Below are positions 49,810-57,408 of a DNA stretch of 61,753 nucleotides, piece after piece; positions within the stretch are counted from its first letter, which is position 1; every line of letters begins with the position of its first letter. The notes under the pieces are model-generated. The model ran no database searches. It worked only from the letters and a program-made list of their open reading frames with translations, and was not told the DNA's origin. The DNA lies in contig JADYXW010000039.1 of NCBI GenBank assembly GCA_020853975.1, positions 1-61,753 on the forward strand. The letters are read 5' to 3'. Both the position numbers and the translations under genes were made by a program. The stretch comes from Phycisphaerales bacterium. Lineage in GTDB: Bacteria; Planctomycetota; Phycisphaerae; Phycisphaerales; UBA1924.

Positions 49810-51435
49810 CTAGGTGTACATCCCCGACGCCGCCTGCGGGCGGGGCCGGTCGAGGTGGCGCACGAGGTACCGCAGCGCGTCCGCGGCGTGGTCGAACTGG
49901 CCCTTCTCCGGCTTTTCCGTCAGCGGGTCGTGCTTCGGATAGCCGTACCGCTCCAGCGCCTCGATGAGCTTGACGCATCGCGCGTGCACGTAGAGCCGGG
50001 GAGAGTCGCCGCTGGCGGGCGAGAGCCGGGCTCGCACCTGCGCAATGCCGGCCGAGACGCCCTCGTTGGAGCACACCGGGCGCAGGTCCGCTCGCTTCAG
50101 CACCTCGTGGGCGGAGAGGCCGGTCTGGCCATCCACCGAGCGACCCGAGGGGTCGATCGCGACCCAGGCGGGCCTTGGCCAGGCGGGCACGCCGGGCTTC
50201 TGGAGGCCGCCTTGCATCGCCGCGACGTGCTCACTCAGGATCACGCCCTCCAGGTGTCTCTCATCGAGAATCCAGAGCACGCCCCGGCGATCGAGCGCAC
50301 CCCAGAGGACGGCGGTGGCGCCGCGCATGCCGAAGTCCATGCCCGCGGCCCAGAGCACCGCGCCCGCCCGCAGTTCGGCGTCGGCGTCCGGCTCTCGCCC
50401 CGCCTCGCCCACCACGTGGGTGGCCCGGGCGAACTCCGGGAAGACCGCGTGCGACCTGCGCGGGCGGCGGGTGAGCATCTCCGTCTCCCAGACGGGAAGC
50501 GACACGCGGCGCTTGAGCGCGATGGCATCGTCGATGGTGACGTGCCCCGCGTGCTGCTCGGAACGCTTCTTGGCCCGCCCCCGACACTCGTCCCACAGCG
50601 GGCAGGGGGCGTCGGTGCCCTCGGCGCAGGCGTGCTCGCCGCCGCAGTGTCCCAGCACATCGATGACTCCCCATCGGAAGAGGCGGCGCCGGCCCTCGCG
50701 GGCCTCCTGCACGAGCGCGTGCATCACGCCGTGGGGCACGTGCATGGTGCTCAGGCACTCGATGGAGCCCCGCACGGTGCGGGTGCTGCCGTCGGGCAAC
50801 TTCACCTGGGCGCTGCGTGTGGCGAGCTGCACCGCCTCCCAGACGTCTGGGGCGAAGAGGTCCACCTCGTCGCAGCGGATCTTCTGCACGCGCGTTCCTC
50901 GCACGGAGGTCTGCGACTGCGCGAGCAGTTCGACCTCCGAGCCGTTGGACAGGGTGAGGCGCCGCTCGGTGGTGCGGCCCCGGATCATCGAGGCCAGGCC
51001 CGGGTGCTGCGCGGGGTCGAAGAGCCGCCGCAGGTGCGCGTACATGCGCTGAGACTGCTGGAGCGAACCCCCGAGCACCCGAATGTGCACGCCCCCGAGA
51101 AAGATGAGATCGAGCGCCGTCGCGACGGCGCCGAGAAAGGTCTTGCCCCCGCCCCGGTTTGCCCAGATCACCGCGTCGCAGACGGGGCGGTTCTGGCCGC
51201 ACTCTGCTGGGGTCTTGGATTCTGCGTCCGGACCGAAGAACGCCCAGCACAGATAGTCGAATGGTGAGGCGTGCCCTTCGGTGATGGCCCGTCTTGGCAT
51301 GCGCAGGCCCAGCTCGCGGATCAGCCACGCGTGGAGTTCGTCGGGCGTTGTCGGCGCCGGGCCCGGCCCGGTCGAGTCCGATGCTCGCGGCTTCCTGCGG
51401 GTGCAAGGATTCTTCGGCTTGCGTGAGCTGTCCAT
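49810..51435 (-). CDS. Terminase large subunit-like ATPase/nuclease
   Basis: 541 residues from ATG 51435 with site GGGGGGAA. The packaging ATPase has Walker A ANRGGGKT (residues 92-99) and Walker B KIRCDEVDLF with Asp189-Glu190. A Cys4 cluster (Cys264, 270, 278, 284) follows in a probable zinc insert. The RNase-H-like nuclease keeps its acidic residues: GMDFG (Asp367), AIDPSG (Asp428) and FDHAADALRY (Asp515, Asp519). All catalytic residues therefore look intact. In phages this enzyme packages DNA into capsids, yet no other virion gene is near. It is the last gene of a four-gene operon and overlaps the acyltransferase gene. Confidence 0.88.
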   Translation of the reverse strand: MDSSRKPKNPCTRRKPRASDSTGPGPAPTTPDELHAWLIRELGLRMPRRAITEGHASPFDYLCWAFFGPDAESKTPAECGQNRPVCDAVIWANRGGGKTFLGAVATALDLIFLGGVHIRVLGGSLQQSQRMYAHLRRLFDPAQHPGLASMIRGRTTERRLTLSNGSEVELLAQSQTSVRGTRVQKIRCDEVDLFAPDVWEAVQLATRSAQVKLPDGSTRTVRGSIECLSTMHVPHGVMHALVQEAREGRRRLFRWGVIDVLGHCGGEHACAEGTDAPCPLWDECRGRAKKRSEQHAGHVTIDDAIALKRRVSLPVWETEMLTRRPRRSHAVFPEFARATHVVGEAGREPDADAELRAGAVLWAAGMDFGMRGATAVLWGALDRRGVLWILDERHLEGVILSEHVAAMQGGLQKPGVPAWPRPAWVAIDPSGRSVDGQTGLSAHEVLKRADLRPVCSNEGVSAGIAQVRARLSPASGDSPRLYVHARCVKLIEALERYGYPKHDPLTEKPEKGQFDHAADALRYLVRHLDRPRPQAASGMYT

Positions 51436-52148
51436 GCGTTCCCCCCTGCCCGTCGCGGGCTCGTGGTTTCGGACACGTACGCGCGGGGGGGCGCGAGTTG
51501 GCGGCTGATGGCGGCGAGGAGCACGGGCGCCAGCGGGCCTCGGGCTCTGGCCCGGGTTGCGCGGCTGGCAGAGGCCCACGCCCGCACAGCCCGGCGCAGG
51601 GCCGCGCAGGCTCGCAGTCGCTGCCTCGCGCGGGCCGGTTCTGCCAGCGAGTGGGCACAGAGCCCGAGCGCTCGCAGGTCGCGGCACAGGCGGGCATCGC
51701 GAGCCGGCGTGCGTGGCGGTACTTCGCGCATCCCCGCCGCCGTGAAGAGCGGGCAGAACGCGCCCATGCTTGCCACCGCCTCGGTTCGGGGCGTGAGGGG
51801 CCTCGCGAGATACGCCCTCACGAGCGAGGCCGCGACTCCCAGGCCTCGGAAGCGTGGGTCCACGATCACCCGGGAGATCAGCCTGACGCTCGCGTTGAGC
51901 CGGCGCGCGGTCGCCCGGCCCGGCCCCGCGAACCCGGGTCCAAAGCCCTCCCGCCTCCACCAGCCGTTGAGCGTCGGCATCCCGACGGCAAGCACCCCCG
52001 CGAGCTCTCGCCCCACGCGTGCGCGGAGCACGACCACGGGGGGGCTGGGTCTGCCCGAGCGATAGTGAAATCCGCGCAGGGCTTCGAGATCGGCCCGTGT
52101 GCCCCGGGAGACCCGCACGCGGAGGATGGGGCTCGCGCCGTCAGGCAC
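51321..52148 (-). CDS. GNAT-type acyltransferase of the COG2401-associated kind
   Basis: 275 residues from GTG 52148, which overlaps the ATPase stop by eight bases; the longer upstream frame is antisense-like and rejected. The acetyl-CoA-type loop is RVIVDPRFRGLGVAASLV (about residues 93-110), followed by TEAVASMGAFCPLFTAAGM. The pattern matches the acetyltransferase half of COG2401, in which it is fused to an ABC ATPase; here the two halves are separate adjacent genes. Residues after about 225 lie over the terminase start and look unconstrained, so the real end may be less important. Substrate unknown. Confidence 0.7.
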   Translation of the reverse strand: MPDGASPILRVRVSRGTRADLEALRGFHYRSGRPSPPVVVLRARVGRELAGVLAVGMPTLNGWWRREGFGPGFAGPGRATARRLNASVRLISRVIVDPRFRGLGVAASLVRAYLARPLTPRTEAVASMGAFCPLFTAAGMREVPPRTPARDARLCRDLRALGLCAHSLAEPARARQRLRACAALRRAVRAWASASRATRARARGPLAPVLLAAISRQLAPPRAYVSETTSPRRAGGNAWTAHASRRILAPAGSREHRTRPGRARRRQRPTNSTRG

Positions 52149-52773
52149 TCTGTGCCCCGAGCGTGAGAGAGAGGTGGATGTCCGGGGCGAGCCACGGGGC
52201 GACGTCGTCGTGAGCCGTGGCGCACACCACCCGCACCTGGTGGCGCGCGGTCCACCTTCGCAGGCACATGCACAGGGTTCGAGCCGTGACGCGATCGAGC
52301 GCGCTGGCAAACTCGTCGACGAGCAGCAAGGGTTGGGCGGCGGGGCCCGACTGAGCCTCGTGCAGCGCGAGCGCCAGCCTGAGACGAAACCGCTCACCCT
52401 CGGAGAGTTCGCGGGGCGTGCGGGCGAAGAGCCCGGGCTCTCCCAGCCCGGCGCGGGCCAGGATCGCGATGCACTCCGCGAGCGGGCCGCGCACTAGGTC
52501 GATCACCGGACGGTTCGCCCCGGGGTCCTGGAGCACGAGCGGCCTCCAGCGCAGCGTGCGAGCGCGGGCTGCGGCGGCCCGGACCAGCGTGGACTTTCCC
52601 GCGCCGCTGGGCCCGCTGATAAGCGTGATGTGACCGGGCTGCATTCGTTCGAGCCAGGTGCAGCCCGGCGCCGAGAGAGACCGGCCCGTGTGGAGCACCG
52701 GCGCCAGCCCGAAGGCGGCGAGTGCGCGGCAGAGTCGAGCGGTCGGACGCCGGGACACATGGACGTAGCGCAT
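52141..52773 (-). CDS. Soluble ABC-type ATPase of the COG2401 kind
   Basis: 210 residues from ATG 52773 (an alternative GTG 52848 overlaps the previous stop and adds 25 Pro-rich residues). All ABC motifs are present: Walker A GPSGAGKST (residues 54-62), signature LSEGE (123-127), Walker B LLLVDEFASALD (Asp153-Glu154) and His188 of the H-loop. The Q-loop is probably LQDPGA. There is no permease gene and no membrane segment, so it is not a transporter component here. The following acyltransferase makes it a split version of the COG2401 fusion. Confidence 0.8.
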   Translation of the reverse strand: MRYVHVSRRPTARLCRALAAFGLAPVLHTGRSLSAPGCTWLERMQPGHITLISGPSGAGKSTLVRAAAARARTLRWRPLVLQDPGANRPVIDLVRGPLAECIAILARAGLGEPGLFARTPRELSEGERFRLRLALALHEAQSGPAAQPLLLVDEFASALDRVTARTLCMCLRRWTARHQVRVVCATAHDDVAPWLAPDIHLSLTLGAQSA

Positions 52774-52844
52774 CGGAGGTTCCCCTTCGCGGTCAGAGTG
52801 CGTGAGCGGGTGCGTCGGTGCGGGTGCGTTGGGGGGTGAGGGCG

Positions 52845-53291
52845 TCACGCGGCGGTGTGGCCGCAGCGGGCCATCGTGAGCACCGCACCCTGGTGGAACC
52901 GCACGGTGTAGAGAGACAGTCGCAGCTCACTCGCCGCGGCACGTTGCGAGAGCCCGCGCAGCACGCACGCCTCCGCGACCCGGCGTCTGGTGAGAGGCCA
53001 CGCTGAACGGTGCCTGAGGACGTAAGCAAACTCTGGAGAACTGAGCCTCGCCAGCGCGTCCTTCAGCCTCCGGCGGAGCACGCGGGACGAACACCCGGCC
53101 AGCGGGGCCAGCTCGCTGACACGCTGCCCTCCCATGACCACGGCCTCGACCAAGGAACGGTCCGCCGCCGAGAGATCGCCCGCGCGGCTTCGTACCAGGT
53201 CGTGGAGCCGGTCGCGAGCCTCGCCGCGGCCGTTGTGAAAAAACTGTTCTAAGTGGCTCCATCGCAGAGCGTTGTGAGGCTGTGCCAGCAT
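52845..53291 (-). CDS. DNA-binding protein with two helix-turn-helix motifs
   Basis: 148 residues from ATG 53291, with site GGGAGGG; an in-frame upstream start at 53366 would cross the promoter region. The first motif (about residues 50-80, GGQRVSELAPLAGCSSRVLRRRL) resembles sigma region 4; the second (about 112-135, RGLSQRAAASELRLSLYTVRFHQ) is also an HTH. It heads the operon with the ATPase, acyltransferase and terminase. It may be an operon regulator, or a site-recognition partner like a terminase small subunit; either is inference. Confidence 0.65.
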   Translation of the reverse strand: MLAQPHNALRWSHLEQFFHNGRGEARDRLHDLVRSRAGDLSAADRSLVEAVVMGGQRVSELAPLAGCSSRVLRRRLKDALARLSSPEFAYVLRHRSAWPLTRRRVAEACVLRGLSQRAAASELRLSLYTVRFHQGAVLTMARCGHTAA

Positions 53292-53315
53292 GCTGTACCC
53301 TCCCGAATACCAAAC

Positions 53316-53321
53316 CTTATA
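53316..53321 (-). promoter_or_regulatory. Likely -10 box of the HTH-ATPase-acyltransferase-terminase operon
   Basis: TATAAG on the minus strand, 24 bases before ATG 53291, in an A+T-rich intergenic stretch. A -35 at the right spacing (CTACTT) is poor, which fits a regulated promoter. The ribosome site GGGAGGG lies between. Confidence 0.5.
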
Positions 53322-53345
53322 CACACGTGCATTCACTAAGTAGCG

Positions 53346-53353
53346 AACTAGTT
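53346..53353. promoter_or_regulatory. Candidate operator palindrome between the divergent promoters
   Basis: AACTAGTT is a perfect 8-base palindrome that overlaps the first two bases of the repressor's -35 (53352). Its position fits autoregulation by the LexA/CI-type repressor. A CGAAC half-site recalling gram-positive SOS boxes starts two bases earlier (53344-53348), but a full known box is not present. Confidence 0.4.
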
Positions 53354-53378
53354 GACATTGATACACTAGACAGATAAC
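53352..53378 (+). promoter_or_regulatory. Likely sigma-70 promoter of the S24 repressor gene
   Basis: TTGACA (53352-53357) is a perfect -35. A -10-like GATAAC (53373-53378) follows at 15 bases, or TAACTT at 17. Transcription would start near 53385, leaving at most about 10 bases before ATG 53396 and no ribosome site. Confidence 0.55.
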
Positions 53379-53395
53379 TTACGCAAGATCTTTGT

Positions 53396-54322
53396 ATGGA
53401 TGAGCGCGAAATGCGCGCGCAGCAGCGGTCCGCACCCCGGAATCCCCACGCTATGAACGGTCAGGACGATACCCAGACAGGCCTTTCGTGCGGGGCGGAG
53501 CGGGCTGGCGGCTTTGGCGCCCAGGTGCGCGAGGTACGCCTTCGAGCGGGACTGACTCAGGAGGCTCTTGCCGCCAAAGTTGGGTGCGCCAAGAGCTACC
53601 TCTCTGTAATCGAGGCGGGGCTGCGGCCGCCCCCGAGCGACGACCTGGTGCGAAGGTTGGAAGAGGCGCTATTACTCCCGGATGGAGTTCTGCGTCGCAA
53701 GGCCGACCTGGGGCGGGCGCTGCTCGCGGGGGGCGAACCTCTGCGGGAAGAGCTCAGCCGCGTGCAGGAGGGCGAGAGCGTGCTTCGGCGTCTGCGAGCC
53801 GCCCTGCGGAGCGACGCGCCGTCGGGGGCAAAGGTCGAGGCCATGAGGTCGATTGTGGGGGGCGACGGGGGCCGGGCTCCGCCGGAGGCCGCGACGATTT
53901 CGCTCAGTTTCGAGGTGCCGCTGATCAACAAGGTCGCGGCGGGCTACCCGAGCGACTTCACCGACCTCTCCTACCCCGCGCGGATCGCCGATGAGTACGT
54001 CCGCGCGCCGGACCTGAGCGACCCGGACGCCTTCGCCGCCCGCGTGTGCGGCGACTCGATGCTTCCCGAGTACGGCGCTGGGGACGTGGTGATCTTCAGC
54101 CCGGCGGTGCCGGTGCGGGGCGGGATGGACTGCTTCGTCCGCATCGAGCGCGACCACCAGACGACCTTCAAGCGGGTGTACTTCGATGAGGACGCCGGGA
54201 GAACGCTGGTGAGGCTCCAGCCCCTCAACCCGGCCTATCCGGCGACGCGCTATCCGCGCGAAGAGGTCGCCGCGCTCTACGCGGCGGTCTCCGTGTTCAA
54301 GCGCATCGCCCCGCGCGGGTGA
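53396..54322 (+). CDS. LexA/CI-type self-cleaving repressor (XRE HTH + S24 peptidase)
   Basis: 308 residues from ATG 53396; a start at ATG 53453 would drop 19 residues outside the known domains. The XRE helix-turn-helix spans about residues 43-95 (TQEALAAKVGCAKSYLSVIE). A charged linker leads to the S24 domain: cleavage site KVAAGYP (Ala182-Gly183), Ser221 in GDSMLPEYGAGD and Lys259 in TTFKRVYF. All parts for RecA-stimulated self-cleavage are therefore present. Divergent from the terminase operon across a roughly 100-base A+T-rich region, so it most likely represses that operon until DNA damage. Confidence 0.88.
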   Translation: MDEREMRAQQRSAPRNPHAMNGQDDTQTGLSCGAERAGGFGAQVREVRLRAGLTQEALAAKVGCAKSYLSVIEAGLRPPPSDDLVRRLEEALLLPDGVLRRKADLGRALLAGGEPLREELSRVQEGESVLRRLRAALRSDAPSGAKVEAMRSIVGGDGGRAPPEAATISLSFEVPLINKVAAGYPSDFTDLSYPARIADEYVRAPDLSDPDAFAARVCGDSMLPEYGAGDVVIFSPAVPVRGGMDCFVRIERDHQTTFKRVYFDEDAGRTLVRLQPLNPAYPATRYPREEVAALYAAVSVFKRIAPRG

Positions 54323-54338
54323 TGCGGGGGCTGGGGAG

Positions 54339-54344
54339 TACCAT
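54339..54344 (+). promoter_or_regulatory. Predicted -10 box of leaderless GT-C transcript
   Basis: TACCAT, six bases before ATG 54351, with no ribosome site. Confidence 0.5.
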
Positions 54345-54350
54345 CCGTCC

Positions 54351-56453
54351 ATGCCCGACCGGTCGCAGCTGCCGCGCACCTTCTCGCCAGCATGGCTGGG
54401 CGCGTGGGCGCTGCTGACACTCGCTCTGGGGCTGGTGCTGGTCGAGCGGGGCATTCAGCGAGACGTGGTGCTCCGCGTGCAGATCACGGGCGCCGGCGAC
54501 TGCTGGGAGCTCGGGTGGGAGGGGCCCCGCGGGCACAACGGGCACTGGATCGACGCCTCCGAGCCGGCGGGCGGAGCGCGGGTGCCGCTGCGAGAAGCGA
54601 CCGAGCCCTTCGAGCTCAGGCGGCGGATTCCGATGGATCCGCTCCGCGAGATTGCGTTCGCCTGGCACGACTCCCCGGGCGGCACACTCACGATGCACAA
54701 GGCGTGGGTGGAGTTTCGGGTGCTGGGCAGGCTGTGGGGCGTTGAACCCCTGCCCTTGCTCCGGGTCGAGGGGGGAACGCCGGCGCGAGAAGCCAGTGGT
54801 GTCTTCACGGTCGCGGGCCTGCGGCCCTTCGGGCGGGTGGTCTGGCCCGGGGTCGGTCCGCCACCGGGCGCGGTGCTCAGCGCGTGGATCGCCTCGGCGA
54901 TCATCGCCGGGGGGGCGCTGCTGGCGCTTCGAGCGATCCCCTCCCTGGTGGCGGCGGCGGGGCTGCTGCCCGGCGCGCCCGGGCGCCCGGGGACGCGCTG
55001 GCTCACACTGATCACGGTGCTGGTCGTTGTGGGGGCGCAGGTGGGCCTGCTGCTCGCCACGCCCATGGTCATGTCGGCAGATTCCACGGCGTATGTGTGG
55101 CTCGCCGACCTCGCGAGACAGCACGGAGACTTTGAGCACCTCGACGGGTGGCGCCTGCCCGGCTTCGCCCTGCTCCTGCTCCCGCTGCTGAGCGCGAGCG
55201 ACTACGCGGCACTGCTCGGTGTGGTGCACCTTGTTCTCGGGGTCGCGTCCGCCGCCATGATCTTTGCCATCGTGCGATCCCGGGTGGGGGCCCCCTGGCC
55301 CCACGTGGCGGCGATGCTGGCTTCGATCGATCCGCTCGCCGTCTTGTGGCAGAGGCACATCCTGTCCGAGCACCTCGGCGCCACGCTCACCATCGCGTCG
55401 TGCTGGGTGGCGCTGGTGCTGTGCGACACCGTCCACCGGGGCCCGCTCGCCCGACGCCTCGCCCTCGCGGGGTTGCTCGGCGTCCTGCTCGGCGCCGCGT
55501 GCGCGACACGGGCAAACCTGCAGGTGTTCGCGGCGGCCCTGCCCGGCGCACTCGTGCTCTGCGCCGCGTTGCGAGGACGCGGTCTGCGCGGGGTGCTCGC
55601 GGGCGCCGCAAGCGTGCTGATCGCGGGCGCTTGTCTCTCGCCGATCGTGTTGCACAACCGGGCGGTTTTCGGCCGGACGTCGCTCGTCGTGGGGCTGGAC
55701 TGGAACCGGTTTCTGTGGCTGTGGGATTACGGGCGGCTGGACTGGAACCAGTCGGGGACGCTGACGTTTGAGCAGTTCCGTACGCTCCGCAGCCGCTGCG
55801 CCAACGGCATCAACGCGTGGGACGTCACCGACCTGCTGTCCGAGTGGCGTGCGCAGGAGGGGAACCCCGGCCCACACCCGTGGATGGACCGGGACGCGCG
55901 ATGCGCCGAGATGTGGCGAGAGGGCGATGCCCGACGCCCCGGCGCCATCTGGGAGATTGCGGCGCTGAGCACGCCCCTGCACCTGGGCTTCTACGCGATG
56001 GAACCCCGGCACACGCCAGACGACTGCGGGTACCTCATGGGGCCGCTGTTGGGCCGCGCGGGGCCCGGAGTGACCACCACCAGCCTCTTCCCTCTGGAGC
56101 GATTCCCGCCGGACGTGCGAACGATGCTGGAGCGCGGGGTGAGGCCCCTGCCCGCGGCTTCCATGACGCAGCGGGTTCTCGGCTGGGCCTACGACGGGTC
56201 AAAGGTCGCGCACAACGTCATCGGGGCGGCGTTCCTTGTCGGCGTGCTGCGGCTCTGGAGCCTCCGGGATCGGGCCCTCTGGGCCGTGTGCGCCGCGGTG
56301 ACGCTGCACGCGGCGGTCCTCCCCGCGTGGACGTTCTCCTGGAACCCCCGCTACACCATGCCGCTGATGGGGCTGGTCACAGCGCTTGCGATTGCGGGTT
56401 GCCTTGGCCGCCACGCCGTGCCTTGTGCGCACGCCGGCGGACCACGTACATGA
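54351..56453 (+). CDS. Polytopic membrane protein, GT-C glycosyltransferase-like
   Basis: 700 residues. One N-terminal helix precedes an external beta-rich domain of about 150 residues, then about ten membrane helices. The first loop after the helices (MSADSTAYVWLADL ... GWRLPGFALLLLPLL) carries the acidic residue and the P-G motif seen in GT-C enzymes of the ArnT/mannosyltransferase type; RHILSEHLGATL is the second conserved region. The lipid-linked donor and acceptor are unknown. A large loop (about 460-560) is Trp/Arg-rich. Its 3' end overlaps the convergent gene at 56377 by 77 bases. Confidence 0.7.
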   Translation: MPDRSQLPRTFSPAWLGAWALLTLALGLVLVERGIQRDVVLRVQITGAGDCWELGWEGPRGHNGHWIDASEPAGGARVPLREATEPFELRRRIPMDPLREIAFAWHDSPGGTLTMHKAWVEFRVLGRLWGVEPLPLLRVEGGTPAREASGVFTVAGLRPFGRVVWPGVGPPPGAVLSAWIASAIIAGGALLALRAIPSLVAAAGLLPGAPGRPGTRWLTLITVLVVVGAQVGLLLATPMVMSADSTAYVWLADLARQHGDFEHLDGWRLPGFALLLLPLLSASDYAALLGVVHLVLGVASAAMIFAIVRSRVGAPWPHVAAMLASIDPLAVLWQRHILSEHLGATLTIASCWVALVLCDTVHRGPLARRLALAGLLGVLLGAACATRANLQVFAAALPGALVLCAALRGRGLRGVLAGAASVLIAGACLSPIVLHNRAVFGRTSLVVGLDWNRFLWLWDYGRLDWNQSGTLTFEQFRTLRSRCANGINAWDVTDLLSEWRAQEGNPGPHPWMDRDARCAEMWREGDARRPGAIWEIAALSTPLHLGFYAMEPRHTPDDCGYLMGPLLGRAGPGVTTTSLFPLERFPPDVRTMLERGVRPLPAASMTQRVLGWAYDGSKVAHNVIGAAFLVGVLRLWSLRDRALWAVCAAVTLHAAVLPAWTFSWNPRYTMPLMGLVTALAIAGCLGRHAVPCAHAGGPRT

Positions 56454-57408
56454 CCAACCCGGCGCCGACCAGACCGGCGCCAAGTGCGAGCCCCACACGC
56501 TCCGCCATCAGGCCCGACGGCGGAGGGTCTGCGGCCCGGGTCGCGTTCGTCGGTTGGTTCGGGGCCGCCGCACCCGGGTTCAGGGGTATTGGGGAGGCCA
56601 TCGGTACCGGAACGGGCGGGAGCGCGGCCGCGTCCACGTTCAGGCGCCGGCCCGCCCCGTCGGTCACTTCACCGGTTCGATCATCGACGACGACCGCATC
56701 CAGAGGGAGCGGGAATGGCGGGAGCGGTGCTCTCGCATCCACCTGCTCGGCGTGGTCCAGTTGGTATCGCCGGGTCAGCGGTGGGGCCTGGCCCATCGCC
56801 GGCGTGTAGTGCTCCACCGAGAAGGGCATATGCAGCCCGTCGCCGATGTCGCGCCAGTCCGCATATCGCACGAAGCTGCCGTCGGCCCGACGTACCTCCT
56901 CGAGCTCGCGGGTCGCGGTGTTAATCGTGCACTCGAACGAGCGGCCCGACATTCTCGGAGCGCTGAGCGTCACCACGACCTTGGCGCCCGACGTTGGGGT
57001 CTCTGTGATCGTGTCGCCCCGTTCGAGGGCGCTGCGGGCGTATCTGACCCACGCGAGAGGTGTCGCCAGCCCGTCCACGCGCGTTGTCCCCGTCTTTGCG
57101 TACCGGTCCCCCCTGTTTCCCCGACGGCTGCGGATGTCATACAAGAACGTGTTCCCCGAGTCAGAGACAGTGAGGGTAATGGGGACAAAGCCCGCGCCGC
57201 CCTCGTACCAGTCCTGCTGGGCCCACACGCCCCCAGGCGTTTCGACGATCTGCCACTGGTCGAAAAAGGCCGCCTCGTTGTTGCGTTGGCCGATCGCGTG
57301 AACGCTCACCGCGCCGGGCAGCTTCAGGCTCGTGCTGCTGAGCGCATCCTGGGCGAGAGTGATGGAACCTGTGCCCGCGCACACCAGCGCAGCCATGCGC
57401 CAGTTCAA
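56377..57408 (-). CDS. Secreted, C-terminally membrane-anchored protein of unknown function
   Basis: 343 residues from TTG 57408 (TTGA overlap with the preceding stop) or ATG 57396. Signal peptide ending at LAQ. The body, about 220 residues, is a beta-rich domain that recalls outer-membrane lipoprotein-sorting folds (GNTFLYDIRSRRGNRGDRYA, FECTINTATRELEEVRRADG). A Pro/Ala-rich linker leads to one membrane helix (VGLALGAGLVGAGLVMYVV) and a basic end, like a sorting tail. I do not recognise the family. It is coupled to the Cys-rich gene upstream. Confidence 0.6.
   Translation of the reverse strand: MNWRMAALVCAGTGSITLAQDALSSTSLKLPGAVSVHAIGQRNNEAAFFDQWQIVETPGGVWAQQDWYEGGAGFVPITLTVSDSGNTFLYDIRSRRGNRGDRYAKTGTTRVDGLATPLAWVRYARSALERGDTITETPTSGAKVVVTLSAPRMSGRSFECTINTATRELEEVRRADGSFVRYADWRDIGDGLHMPFSVEHYTPAMGQAPPLTRRYQLDHAEQVDARAPLPPFPLPLDAVVVDDRTGEVTDGAGRRLNVDAAALPPVPVPMASPIPLNPGAAAPNQPTNATRAADPPPSGLMAERVGLALGAGLVGAGLVMYVVRRRAHKARRGGQGNPQSQAL

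Noticed and set aside
49807..51267. A 486-codon plus-strand frame over the terminase gene
   Set aside because: Antisense to conserved terminase motifs; His/Glu/Ala-rich product typical of reverse-strand artefacts.
52141..52773. ABC transporter ATP-binding subunit
   Set aside because: All ABC motifs exist, but no permease, binding protein or membrane segment is near, and the neighbouring acyltransferase and terminase fit a DNA-linked role better.
49810..54322. Ordinary intact prophage
   Set aside because: No integrase, portal, capsid, tail, lysis or replication genes, and no flanking tRNA or direct repeats were seen within the window.
54297..56012. A 571-codon minus-strand frame under the GT-C-like gene
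   Set aside because: Product is Arg/Pro/Gln-rich with no fold; the opposite strand encodes a regular multi-helix membrane protein.
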